Assembly (NCBI GenBank): GCA_032622095.1
Contig: CP136061.1
Location: 221,990,314-222,054,313, forward strand
Direction of reading: 5' to 3'
Source: Siphonodentalium dalli
Lineage: Eukaryota; Mollusca; Scaphopoda; Gadilida; Siphonodentaliidae
Length of the DNA: 64,000 nt
The notes under the pieces were generated by a model. The model saw only the letters and a list, made by a program, of their open reading frames with translations, ran no database searches and had not been told where the DNA came from. Shown here one piece after another: positions 25,629-36,904 of the stretch. Position 1 is the stretch's first letter, and every line of letters starts with the position of its first letter. Both the position numbers and the translations under genes were made by a program.

Positions 25629-27570
25629 TCACGATGATCCATTCAACACCGAAATCTTGAAAGGCGAGGATTAGCAAATGATAACGAGAGGCCGATCACG
25701 ATCGGCAGATGTTAACCCATCTCTTGGCGATAAAAATTTACTATGATCGGAATCATAAATGAGAGTTTTGGTGTTGAATTATATGAGTATACTGTATGTA
25801 CTATTATAGAGAAATGTACATAACACAAATATTGGAATGTATGGGTCACCGGCATTTATATAAGAGAATGCACTGCTACAAGATATGTAATGCTAAACCA
25901 CCACAGCCTTGGGTTAAATGTGAAAGGTGTGACCTGAACATGGAATACTTGGGTTAAGAGAGTCCAAGTCTACTGCTAATATCATGTGATGTTTATTGTT
26001 GAATCTTTATTTTAAATTAGATACCATAGCCTTCTTTATCAGATTGTGTGTACATTGGCATAAGAGACATCAGAAAATGATATAGCCTTATCAATAGCTA
26101 AGTAGTCCAAAGGCATGGCATAAAATTGGTGAATTGGATTTAATGTTACTCCAAACAGATTTACAGGTACATAACAAGATTTTGGACCGATTTAAACAAA
26201 TTTGGTGTGGTGATTCGGGGTACCCTTGGCAGAGTTATAATGGTGTTAGTTTTTATCCGGACATCACAATATGTGTACCATACTATGGTGAATTGGATTT
26301 AATGTTGCTCCAAAACAGATTTACCAGTACATAACACAAGATTTTGGACCGATTTAAACAAATTTGGTGTGGTGATTTGGGGTACCCATTGGCAGAGTTA
26401 TAACGGTGTTAGTTTTTCAAATTTTCAAACTTAAAAAAATAATTATTTTTAATTATTTAAAAAAAGGGACACATTGGGAACCTTTTTAATCAACTTGTAT
26501 CATAATCATCAATATCTAAATGAAAACAAGTGGTCAATCCGGACATCACAATATGTGTACCATACTATGGTAAAGGTACACATAAAAATCAAAATAAATT
26601 AATCAATCAATAGGGGCAAAGAGTGTGTCAAAATAAACCAATATAAAATGAGACATGGTATCAGATGAAAGTATCAGGAATGTTGAGATTTAACTACAGA
26701 AATCCATGCAAGTGAATGAGGAGAAACCTGGAGATAACAGAAGAATGATTAATTGAAATTTAAAATGAGAACATCCCTACAAATGAATAATAGAGTATTC
26801 CAATTAAAACTTTAGAACTGAATGGGACAGTCCATTGAATCATGAATGGGTTCAGCTTCACCACTATCATAGAGCTATGTCCTATATACAGTGGCTAAAA
26901 ATAACTAATATTTCAATAAGACATCAGTTCTGCAGTCTCTCAGAACACTATCTATGCAGTTAAGCTTGCATTACTGGTAGTTAATTGTAATCTACCTGGG
27001 TTATCAAAAACTCAAATCTGTTCAATTCTTAGTTGAAAAAGGGCCATAACTCTAGTATAACAAATCAGATCTAACCCATATTCGAACTTGATCTGTATTT
27101 TGAGTTGAGAAACTCTTGAAAACTTTGGTTCCTATCAGTTGAAAAATTGTTGATTTAACGAAGCATTCATGAATTCTATGTCAAAGGGCCATAACTCCAT
27201 AAAAAAATATCGGATTAAACCCATATTCGAACTCGATATGTATTTTGGACTGAGCAACTCACATACATTGTACCAAATTTGGTTAGTCAGATAATATTTT
27301 TTTGAGTTATGGCAGCATACATGAATTCTAAGTTGAAAAAGGGCCATAACTCCATAAAAAAAACTCGGATCAAACCCATATTCGAACTCGATCTGTATTT
27401 GGTGCTGAGAAATTGATATAAAAAAATTTGTTCCGATCAGATAGAAAATATTTCAGTTATCGCACCATGCGTAAAGTGTCTACAGACAGACAGACGGACG
27501 GACTAACGACGAGTGGTCAATCCGGACAACGACACTATGTTTACCATACTATGGTATGGGTAAACATAAA
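25629..27570 (+). repeat. Dispersed hairpin-ended repeat, longer copy
   Basis: Same element as 12360-13831 but continuing past the duplication end. It then contains several tandem degenerate modules of the form GGGCCATAACTCCATAAAAAA with CCATATTCGAACTCGAT (about 27040-27400). After these come AGACAGACAGACGGACGG (27483 on), GTGGTCAATCCGGACAAC, and a terminal hairpin TGTTTACC...GGTAAACA at 27538-27566. The element type is unknown to me. It is probably non-autonomous. Confidence 0.75.
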
Positions 27571-27571
27571 A

Positions 27572-28220
27572 ACCTATATGTTGTAAACAACTTGGTGGCA
27601 TTTCTAACCAAAGTTCAGTTAGTGGAGGTTTTCTCGGTGTTGCTTATTGCATAGTATTTCCATAATGTTTGTTTACATAACATGTCGTTTGTTTACATAA
27701 CACACAGTACTAGTACTAACATCACAGTAACATGACAATAACATGTAATTCATGCGATATTAATGATTGGAATAAGAACAGAATTTGTCTATAAATTAAT
27801 ATTATTTCCGTTTATGGCGGTTTTAACGGATGTGACTATTTTAACAGCAATACCAACTGCCAACACTTACTATAATTAACGTCAGAAGGTTGTACCTTGG
27901 ACTTTTTAATGATTAAATTATTATTAACATTTGATAAAATATTTATAGTGTTAGAATCATAAGTGGGTCCCAGTTATGTTGACATATGCCCTTTAAATTT
28001 TACGTAGCTTATTTCTTGGAGTAGCTAACATATTTCCCTGAATGTAAAATAAATTTATATTTATATAATCACAAACGATCTTCGTCGGGCTTTTTAGAGT
28101 CTTTAAGTTAAGCTACTCGTATCCGGTCCTCATACACTACAGAAGGAAATGATGTGTCACAATCATCACTGATATGAAAATAATGTGTTTGGCTAAATGG
28201 TCAAAATTTAGATCCAAAAA
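27572..28220. other. No recognised feature
   Basis: AT-rich spacer with a short repeated phrase GTTTGTTTACATAACA near 27668 and 27690. No gene or terminal repeat was seen. Confidence 0.4.
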
Positions 28221-28227
28221 GATGAAT

Positions 28228-28371
28228 GCCTGGAGTGAGAATATCTACCACGAGGTCTCAAGCAGTCTACCTCTTCACATGCAAAATAGCAAAATAACAT
28301 TGAATGTCTCAATGACACCATGGCTTGAGGGTGGGAACGACCCACCATATGGTAGATATTCAACCAGGCTC
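28228..28371. mobile_element. Short inverted-repeat element
   Basis: GAATATCTACCA near 28239 is mirrored by TGGTAGATATTC near 28350. The outer GCCTGG near 28228 is mirrored by CCAGGC near 28364. The inner TCTCAAGC near 28255 pairs with GCTTGAGG near 28322. This looks like a small decayed non-autonomous DNA transposon. No clear target duplication was seen. Confidence 0.45.
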
Positions 28372-28736
28372 TGCTTAAGTTAAATTTTTAAGTTTAAACT
28401 AAATTCAACACATTAAAAAATATCAGTTTTTGAATTGATGACTATTGTACATGTACAGTACACATCAAATAGTAATAACAATTAACATTATGATCTTGTA
28501 ACTAAACATGATAGAATATTGACAGTATTGTGGTATTAACTACTACGAGTAATATTAGTACTAATAGTACTAGTCTATCATAATATATAGGCACATGATG
28601 TATGGGGAATTTAAGGACAATAACAATAGTTACAACATTCTTTATTGCGATTAAGCCTTTAGAGGGCGTTCTCTAGTAGATTATCATATTTTATCTGCAT
28701 GATAAGATTCCATAATTTTGAGACAACTTTAGCAGA

Positions 28737-28960
28737 AGTTGGCGTTAATGAAGCTTTGTTTTCATTAACGCCCACTTGCGGTTAAATCACCGATCACGTA
28801 ATGACATGAGGACGAGTGGTAATAATAGTAACAACATGATATTGTCGAGCACAATGGTTTATTAACAGCCCTACAGGAATGATTAACAGCCCTTGGTACA
28901 ATTAGAGGCATATAACATGGGGCTGTTAATCATTCCTATCGAGCCCATCATGTTATTATT
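28737..28960. repeat. Two adjacent imperfect hairpins
   Basis: The first is a short stem at 28737-28776 in which GGCGTTAATGAA pairs with TTCATTAACGCC. The second is a longer imperfect inverted repeat at 28821-28960, in which GGAATGATTAACAGCCC near 28876 is mirrored by GGGCTGTTAATCATTCC near 28919. They are probably fold-back elements. No gene is present. Confidence 0.5.
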
Positions 28961-29990
28961 ATATATCAATGCACTATCATGTTATTTTGTCATTGTTATC
29001 AGTAGTATGTTGTCGTTTATATTTCATATGATAAAATAAATAAAGAATGATTTTAAACAATGTTTATGGTATATATGGGGCCAACTTTGCATTAATTACT
29101 TTTACACAGGTCAATTAACATGATGAATAGACCTGTTAAATATCACGGATTGTACGTGATACTCCCAGATTGTCATAGATAAAACCTCCAAAATACGAAA
29201 GAGAATCGATTTCTCCCGCATGTGCAGATGTCTTAACATCAAGAGTATTTTCATATTAATCATTATAAATCCATAATGATAACATAGGCAAGCATGAATG
29301 ACAATGTCTGGGCATGCGCATTGATGTCTGAGGTTAATATTTGAGACGAGTATAGTGATAAAACGATCATAAAATTAGTCAATCCCTTAATGTGATAGTC
29401 TGTTAATTGGGGAAAAAAACACTACATATATGTCTGAAGTGTAATATTAGTGTAAGGATGCAACACGATATACAAAAATATATGAAATGTAAGTCGCGAC
29501 AAGATAAGCTGGTAAAGTCAACTCAGTACACACTTCAAAAATTTATATCTGATCACTGTGAGCTTTGATGGCCGGGTATGTTCCTCGACACGAATCAAAT
29601 CGATGATTTTTACACCCAAACCAAAGAAATATTAATTTAGGAGCATCTGATCAAATTGAGTACCTGTAATAGCATGTAATTAACCCTACCCACATAAGGT
29701 CATGCAGGGTGAACTACCCGAGCAGCTACATACATTGGCATTATCTGGGATAACTTCCCAAAACATGCAAAAGAGTCACTATAATTATCTTTCAAGTTTT
29801 CAACCAATATACATCGAAAAAAAATTATTCCGATTTCTTTTAAAATTAATGAAACACACAGAATATTTATTTATTGATACTATTCATTATTATATGACTA
29901 TCGCTTTTCTTTCCCCAATACCGCTATTGTATAGCGATCATTTCCTGGCCATCGGATCAGCTGCAGTTTGATCCGATCATATAATAAACC
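28961..29990. other. No recognised feature
   Basis: AT-rich spacer. A short hairpin of ATCGGATCAG and a CTGCAGTTTGATCCGAT partner lies at 29951-29977. Open frames here have no motif or splice context. Confidence 0.4.
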
Positions 29991-30158
29991 TGTTATTGCT
30001 GCAGTGAATTGATCTGGGGCGAAGTATCACGTCTCGTTGAAGAGGTCAGATCGCTGGATCAAACTCGACGCCTGTGGTGGCTCGTTTGATCCAGCTATCT
30101 GACCTCTTCAACGAGAACGTGATACTTCGCCCCAGATCAATTCACTGCAGCAATAACA
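29991..30158. mobile_element. 168-bp near-perfect palindromic element
   Basis: The left arm starts TGTTATTGCTGCAGTGAATT and runs through GATCTGGGGCGAAGTATCAC. It is mirrored almost base for base up to 30158, with a loop around 30066-30083. It resembles a fold-back non-autonomous DNA transposon. The target duplication is not clear. Confidence 0.7.
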
Positions 30159-30487
30159 TGTATTTATCACAAATCGATTTAGTTTAGCCAGATGTGTAAC
30201 TTGTGTTGTTCGCCCTGATCTGTTACTAGTGTTACACTGTGATACTGTTAGGTAGTTTTATAGACGAAGTTAGGATACTTATTTAACTTTCCCAATTGGC
30301 ATTCACTCCTTGGCCTATAGAAAAATTCCCGATTACCTTCCATACGAAACTACATATATTTTCCTCGTTTTAGTGTATTTGGCAGCTATTCTTTCTCTTA
30401 TATAAGGAATGGCAACGATTATTTCACTCATCCTATTTCACTAATTTGCCTCGAATTGTAGTCACCGGAAGTTGTCCAGAAACAGCT

Positions 30488-30575
30488 GATAAGCACATGT
30501 TGAAACCACGTGTATTCTGATAAGCACCCTTTGAAACCACGTGTATTCTGATGAGAACATGTTTGAGACCACACC
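30488..30575. repeat. 31-bp tandem repeat, about 3 units
   Basis: Units begin GATAAGCAC, GATAAGCAC and GATGAGAAC at 30488, 30519 and 30550, and the first two share GAAACCACGTGTATTCT. The unit length is not a multiple of 3. Confidence 0.8.
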
Positions 30576-30744
30576 CCAAATCTCCATATTTGGATGAAAC
30601 CACGCCTATTTTTGGTTCCCATACCGTAGAAGCGGGGGCTGATTCAGACCTTTCCGTAGCTCGGGTGTTACAAATTGGGGATCTGTTCGGAGTATGTGCA
30701 GAATACACCCAGACGTCAAACCGAGTAATGCCGAATATCTTTCG

Positions 30745-30778
30745 GTAGGAATCGGGGGATCTTCAAAATCGAAGATCA
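30745..30778. repeat. Copy of the satellite-edge hairpin module
   Basis: Carries CGGGGGATCTTC followed by AAAATCGAAGATC, the same module that borders the satellite arrays at about 2002-2026. It shows that the module is dispersed. Confidence 0.7.
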
Positions 30779-31393
30779 GATAAATTGCTTTGACCTTGAC
30801 CTCAAAGTTTAAACCTGCGTGCTGAGTTCCAAAATGCTAAATTTGCGCTGTCTACCAGTTTTTCTTCGATCTTCAGTTGGAGGTATAATGTTACCAGATT
30901 TCACTCCGAACAATGGAATATCGAAAAATCTCAAACCACATTTTAATTTGAAAATACATTTGTTTTCTTGAATATTTCGCCTATTTTCGGGCCATCCGAT
31001 GTCGACGATGGTGGGATCGTGGATTTCAATTTCAATATCTCTCAGAATGGGAGCTCATAAAAGCCGAACACAACCGAACATAACCGAACACAAGTCCAAA
31101 TAATGGGAAATTTCACAAATAAAGTTCATAGACATGTGTATTCATGTTCACACTATTACTAATACTATACGAAGTTTGGTGGAGTTTGGTCCAATAATAA
31201 GTGTTTTATTCGATATGTTGTAAAACGCGTTTAGTGTTCGGCATAGAAAAGCCGAACACAAGCTTATAGTTCGACACTCAGTCACCGTTAATTAATTAAC
31301 ACATAGATGTGGCGTTAGCTGGCGTTTGAGATATATAACTCTATATACAGTCTACTAAATATACGACCACCTTGTAACGTTGATAGGCATATG

Positions 31394-32543
31394 CAGTGTT
31401 CACGCTGGACCGAAAAAAACTTTAGCCAAATGAAAATTTTATTAGCCAAATGAAAAAAACTTTAGCCAAATGTTTTTTGGCCAAATTAAAAAACACTTTG
31501 GCCAAATTAAATCATCGTTTTCTGGTCGGTTCACAATTAATGACTAAAACGTAAAATCTAACAGACACAGGTAAAATACACAATAATTTAAATAATTTTG
31601 ATGAACTAGAAGTATTTTTATATATATTATTTATTAAAAATTTATTAATCTTTATGTGAAAGAGTGATTTGGGGGGGGGGGGGGGGACCCGGGATTGTCC
31701 ATTTTAATGTCATTATTTTTTTTATTTATATCAATATCTTTTTTTAAATCATTAAATATTTATCCATGCGAAAATATCTAAGTGACATCTGGAAACTAAT
31801 AACTTATATTATTTACGCCATTTATATCAAATTACAATCTGTCATAAAAGCATGCATATTATTTTGACTGTATCGGTATTGACGACAAATAGCCACAAAA
31901 TATCTGTCGTGATTCACATTTGGCTGATTAAGCTATTGTCTTACACTTGGTGCTCATAAACCTCGACCATCATAAATACAATGTCATCATAAACATGCAT
32001 TGTGTAGGCGTACCGTGAGTGACCAGACAGACAATGGGCTGAATGGGGGATTAGGGGATTAAATGTAAAAATTAATAAGGACCTTTTGCTGCTTCGTGCA
32101 GAGTGACGTAATCTTTCTCCAGATTAAAACAGCCTGTTACGAACAAATTGCTTATATACCGGCGTCAATGCACAAAACATTGCTTTCTTCACATTGTCAT
32201 AATTGAACCACGGTCGGTTTAATGTCCATGCGTCTTTGAATGTCCGTCTTGTGAAAACTAAAGATGATTGCATATCACTTTGTGATCGCTTGGTTGATAG
32301 AGTTGTCGATCGGGTTTCACTTTGTACGATATTTCATAAGTACGAAAATAATGAAATACTTTCGTCACCTAACTTAGTCTTGAATGTCGATCTATTGAGC
32401 GCTTTTATTAATTAGCTTTCTGGCTCCATGCTTTTCAGTCTCCATTTGGGTTCAAAAAAAGTTTAGCCAAATGAAAATTTTATTAGCCAAATTCGAAAAA
32501 GATTAGCCATTGGCTAATTTGGCTACCGACAGCGTGAACACTG
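31394..32543. mobile_element. hAT element no. 1, nested in the MULE-like element
   Basis: A 1150-bp insertion with 14-bp terminal inverted repeats CAGTGTTCACGCTG. It is flanked by a perfect 8-bp target duplication GGCATATG (31386-31393 and 32544-32551). The 8-bp duplication with CAGNG ends is the hAT hallmark. Removing it restores the terminal sequence of the host element, which is present uninterrupted near 31130 and, inverted, near 34315. Subterminal regions carry repeated TTAGCCAAAT or GGCCAAAT motifs, possibly transposase-binding sites. A poly-G run lies at about 31671-31686. No transposase frame is recognisable, so it is non-autonomous. Confidence 0.88.
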
Positions 32544-32916
32544 GGCATATGTATTCACGTTCAAACTATCACTATACGAAGTTTGGTGGAGTTTGGTTCA
32601 ATAATGAGTGTTTTGTTAGATGTTTTGTATAACGCGTTTGTGTTCGGCATAGAAAAGCCGAACACAAACTTCTGTCTCATGGATTAGTTTATCCGCTGAT
32701 AGGTGATAATTAATATCTGCCAGATGGGATTTGGCAGGCTTTATTCGCGAGAAAAACGTGTTGTCCATTTTCGTCTTCATTCTCACTAAAATGTTACCCC
32801 CCCCTACTCCCCGTTATTATTACAAGTCCATTCGTACAATATGGAAGTTTAGATGGATCATAGTGGACACATGGGAACATATCATAGTATATGTTCAATG
32901 TACAATATACAATATA

Positions 32917-33145
32917 CTATACAATATACTATATATACTTATATACAATGCATGAGTCAGTGGTATAAAACACATGTAGCGTAAAACATAAAAATATACT
33001 ATACAATATATTATATACACTTATATACAATGCATGAGTCAGGAGTATAAATCACACGTAGCTTAAAACATAAAAATGTGAAGCACAAAATATAAAGCAC
33101 AATATAAAAGCACAACATATAAAGCACAAAATATGAAGCACATCT
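32917..33145. repeat. 82-bp tandem pair followed by short AAGCACAAAATAT repeats
   Basis: ATATACAATGCATGAGTCAG recurs with a period of 82 bp (32941 and 33023). It is followed by about six copies of a 12-14-base unit containing AAAGCACAA. Confidence 0.75.
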
Positions 33146-33162
33146 TGTGATTACCACACCAT

Positions 33163-33319
33163 TTAGGCACGCATCAGAGCCAATTCCACCCACTGACATT
33201 TAAGAATACCCGACATTAGAGGTACTAGTAGGCAAACTCTGCCCTCGGCGGAACGGATTTTGGGCAGAGATTGTTCTCCTTGAAGTCAGTGGATGGAAAT
33301 GGCTCTGATGCGTGCCTAA
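33163..33319. mobile_element. 157-bp inverted-repeat element
   Basis: TTAGGCACGCATCAGAGCC at 33163 is exactly mirrored at the right end (33301-33319), and the arms match at about 33 of 35 positions. An inner small stem, CTCTGCCC...GGGCAGAG, lies at about 33239-33268. It sits inside the MULE-like element and is probably a separate MITE insertion. Confidence 0.6.
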
Positions 33320-33489
33320 CTTTTGTGTATATATCATGCTGCATGGTGGAAGCGGATCTGAATACGAATAAAGAGCGTTTCGTATTGTATCTTTTTAAAA
33401 GTCTGATATGCAGGAATTAAAATCTTATTTTATTTTCAAAAATGTGTCTGATATGACAGGAATGTGATATGTTATTATTTATTTTGCGC

Positions 33490-34055
33490 TCAAGATACTT
33501 TTTGACGTTTGCTAGGGTTGATTGATCTAGTTTTGCATGTCTTTACTCTTTTAGTCTGACATGGCTTTTTGGCAATTATAGCCGTGGTTTTCGGTATCGT
33601 CAAACGTCCGTCAGTCGAAATTTGTAATTTTGCCGAAGATTCTGGAAGATATGATATTAGTCGGTTAAATCTTCTGTCGCGTTGGTCAGCCATGTCTGAT
33701 TTTTCACTCTTAGAGCAGTTGAATGTTTTGCTAAGTCATAGTTTCCACAGCCATGCAATGCTCCTCGAATATCTCGCATCTGATCGTCAACTATTTCAGA
33801 AAGATTTTCCGTCAAGTCTGTCAGTCGAAGAACTTTCCAGTTGTTTTCTAGTTTTATAATATTATTTAGACTTTCACAATTATTATTTGTCCACAATTTA
33901 GGAATGGAAGAATTTTTCTGACGAGCATTAAAAACTTTAAGTTTGAACCTTTCCATGAAGTTAATTAAATATTTATTTATTAAATATTTCATGACGGGGC
34001 CTATCAAAAGCATGTTGTTTCTATAATAGTAGGCGCCACCAAACACTGATTGCAA
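33490..34055 (-). pseudogene. Broken DDE-type (MULE-like) transposase remnant
   Basis: Two overlapping minus-strand frames carry one continuous similarity. The first (34055 to 33657) contains WTNNNCESLNN at about residues 55-65 and a conserved-looking stretch ending KNQTW. The second (33693 to 33490) takes over with DQRDRRFNRL and then a basic tail. From memory, this order (TNN-x-ESLN, a helix with ALxGxGxY, then W and DQR) resembles transposase-derived proteins common in invertebrate genomes. The frame shift near 33690 disables it. The N-terminal part is missing, because the right terminal repeat begins only about 60 bases upstream. The flanking long inverted repeats support a transposon origin. 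The family assignment is inference. Confidence 0.55.
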
Positions 34056-34656
34056 CTAACTGTCAAAACACTGAACTACAATAGGTGAGAGACCGCCACC
34101 AACAACAATTAAAGCCTTTCGGCTTAGTGACCATATGTCAGATATTAATTATCACCTAGCTAGACAACCGTTAGACTAATCCACGACAGAAGTTAAATTT
34201 GTGTTCGGCTTTTCTATGCCGAACACAGAACGCGTTTTACAAAATATCGAATAAAACACTTATTATTGGCCCGAACTCCACCAAACTTCGTATAGTAATA
34301 GTGTGAACATGAATACACATGCCTGTCAACTTTATTCGTTACATTTCCCATTATTTCGACTTGTGTTCGGTTGTGTTCGGCTTTTATACGTACCGCTCAG
34401 AATGGGCCAGTGAAAGCACTGCGTCAGTATGATGCAGTGTTCCTGCAAGTGAAAAATAAATTGAAGCTGTTTTCAGTGTTTTGCAAAATGCACAACATGA
34501 CCAAGTGACCATGCATTGCCATGATTGCATGAACATGTGGTTCGCCTTGTTCAAGTTTAAACATAATACTAAACTAAAAGTAAAGAGAGTAATGCACACT
34601 TCTTAATTAGTATTAATTGCAAGAAAAGGACACATGTTATCAGAATCTGCGGTAGC

Positions 34657-35758
34657 TAGAGCTGGGACGGTTATGGGTTTTTCGTGACCGGTTATGAACG
34701 GCAAAAAACCGCGATTAACCGGTTAACCACATATTATAGGTACGGTACTATTATGGGTGGGTAAGCCCAGTATGCAGAACGGCGATGATTGTGTACGTTG
34801 TAAACATGCGTATGGAGCGGTTAATAGCGCACATAAATAGCACAAAGTTCAAACAACAAAGTTCAGAAGACGACAAGTCCATCATCGTCGAAACCATCGA
34901 ACTCCAGGTCGTCGTCAGAATCTTCCTCGAAGAAGAAAAAATTTATGAATTTCGCGGTAATCGACGAAACGTATTATGTACGTTCTGCAACAAGAACAAT
35001 AACTCTATAAATTCGAGGTGGATTAATATTCGAATGGAAAAACTCATTATCTGATACTATTTTAAATGTAATGGTTCAAAAATGATTTAATATAAATATT
35101 AGCTGCTCTGATATATATATTGCCTCATGTTAAAATGAAATAATCCAAGATTAATTAACGGAAATTGAGCCACAAAGATTGTAAACGAATTAACACCAGA
35201 GAACGTGGCAACTTTTAAAAGTATATCATAGAAAGCAGGACTGCTCGTGGAAATTATTGGGCTCAATTTATATTTTCTTGGGATCAATTTGAAAACACAA
35301 TAGTTGTGTAATGAGTTCACACCCAAATTTAGTTGGAGTAATGCTAATTAAATGCTAATTAATCAAGCCTACCTCCGGGGACACAGTAACGATGTCAGTG
35401 TCACAGCTTGCAAATTCGTCGAGGGTCATAAGTTGTGCCATGTGGACGGTAACTGTCTAGAACACGCTGTCTGCGTACATCGTCGTCATTTTCTATGCTT
35501 CATATCAACGTTGAATTGTCTAGCGGTTTTTGAACAGTCTCTACCATTAGCACGATGCCACTGTGATGTAGTCGTTGATAACAAAAACATTTATCTTCCT
35601 GATGATAATACATGTACTGAATACGAGTTATAGCTGACCATCACAGTGATCATACACTATAATAGTGATGTTACGGTTAACCGACCACGGCAAATCCGTG
35701 ACCGGTCACGGCCATAGTTGGTGGTTAACCGGTTAACCGCATAACCGTCCCAGCTCTA
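34657..35758. mobile_element. hAT element no. 2
   Basis: A 1102-bp element with 19-bp terminal inverted repeats TAGAGCTGGGACGGTTATG. It is flanked by a perfect 8-bp target duplication GCGGTAGC (34649-34656 and 35759-35766). Subterminal GGTTAACCGGTTAACC and related GTGACCGGT motifs occur at both ends. A 90-codon frame (34785-35054) is open but shows no motif I trust. Treated as non-autonomous. Confidence 0.9.
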
Positions 35759-35766
35759 GCGGTAGC

Positions 35767-36904
35767 ATGGAGAGGCGTGAGACAGGGGGACAGTTTGAGC
35801 ACAGTCCCTAGGAATCACTGTTAGTTGAATAAAATATTATTTAATAATATTAAATCAATATTTTATATTTAGTTATTATAGTTATATAAAGTACAGTTTG
35901 GAAAGTAAAAAGTTTGTATACTGCATTTTCATTGGCAGATGATTTGCAAGAAATTACAGAGTACAAATTTTTATGCCACACAAACATTCGCGAATTCTGA
36001 GTTTATATCATAATATTCCGTATTTTTTTCTTGAAACGATGGTGTATTCAGATTGTTAGTATCTTTACCCACTTACGAGAAAATAGCTGTTAGTTACTCG
36101 AATATTCCTTCAGGTGCAAACTCGGTGGAATTCTTTACGATTTTGGAAAAACATATCCATTCTATAAATACCATTTTACTTATTCGCACCCGGTGATAAT
36201 CCGAATAAAAGGGATTACGGATGTGAGTAAACAGACGTCGGGTGTGGTAAAACTGGCTCTGCTGTACACTACTAAGTGCACATTTTAACTCATTCTCATT
36301 ACAAGAGAAATGTAGAAATGACCATCTCAAACTAATACATGTATATCTATATATTTTCAAGTAGGGCCCTAGGGGTGGTTGATACCTTGAGATGTGAAAG
36401 CAAATTTTATATTCCAAGCTCCCGGTTAGCTCCACATCCCAAGAGGGGAAATGGGAGATAACTTGTGCTGCAAATTTTAAATAAGTAATTGTAATAAGGA
36501 ACCTCAATAGAGACACTTCCTGAAGTTGCTGTGTGTCATAAAAATGATTTTCAACAATTCCATAAATGTGAATTTATGCTGATATTTGGATGGAAAATCA
36601 CGATTTATGTACAACTCAGACCAGGTAGAGTTGATATGACCCAACGAGCGCATTAAGAACAATTAACTTAATTGTCACATGTCAATTGTGGGGAGATAAA
36701 TGCATTTGTTTCTAACGAAAAATCCAATTGTTCGTTTTAGTGATATATCACTGTGAGTGGTACATGTATTAGCCAATGAGAGAATTGTTTACATAATAAC
36801 AAAATCTGAAGTTGCCCAACTGTAAGTTCTTCTAAATAGTAGAGGTACTATATTCATTGATTTATTGTACTTTAATCAAGTTCAATGTTACATGGACAGT
36901 GATT
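35767..36904. other. No recognised gene
   Basis: AT-rich spacer. The 140-codon minus-strand frame at 36094-36516 has no domain, splice or start context that I can support. Confidence 0.4.

Larger units (their letters stand above)
13832..27100. repeat. 13,269-bp tandem segmental duplication, copy 2
   Basis: This is the second copy of 563-13831 in direct orientation, with no spacer between copies. At 27101 the sequence continues the dispersed repeat that copy 1 breaks off at 13831. Copy 2 therefore keeps the native right flank and copy 1 keeps the native left flank, which is the arrangement expected of a simple tandem duplication. Confidence 0.95.
31052..34395. mobile_element. MULE-like DNA transposon with long terminal inverted repeats
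   Basis: The ends share ATAAAAGCCGAACACAACCG (left about 31057, right inverted to about 34388), and the similarity continues for some 230 bp. It passes through ACGAAGTTTGGTGGAGTT and the hairpin GTGTTCGGC-ATAGAAAA-GCCGAACAC (near 31231 and 34200). Outside the ends lies an 11-bp direct repeat, CTCAGAATGGG, at 31041-31051 and 34396-34406. This fits the 9-11-bp target duplications known for Mutator-like elements. A third copy of the terminal sequence lies inside (31381-31393 plus 32544-32725), split by a hAT insertion. The outermost few bases of the two ends differ, so the exact termini are uncertain. Confidence 0.75.

Noticed and set aside
29702-29971. 89-codon frame
   Set aside because: AT-rich composition, no domain, ends in a palindromic segment next to a fold-back element. 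Likely chance.
30433-30748. Overlapping frames on both strands
   Set aside because: They translate a 31-bp tandem repeat and GC-richer flanks. Nothing resembles a protein family.
36094-36516. 140-codon minus-strand frame
   Set aside because: Lacks motifs, splice context and a credible start. It reads antisense to low-complexity sequence and is possibly repeat-derived.
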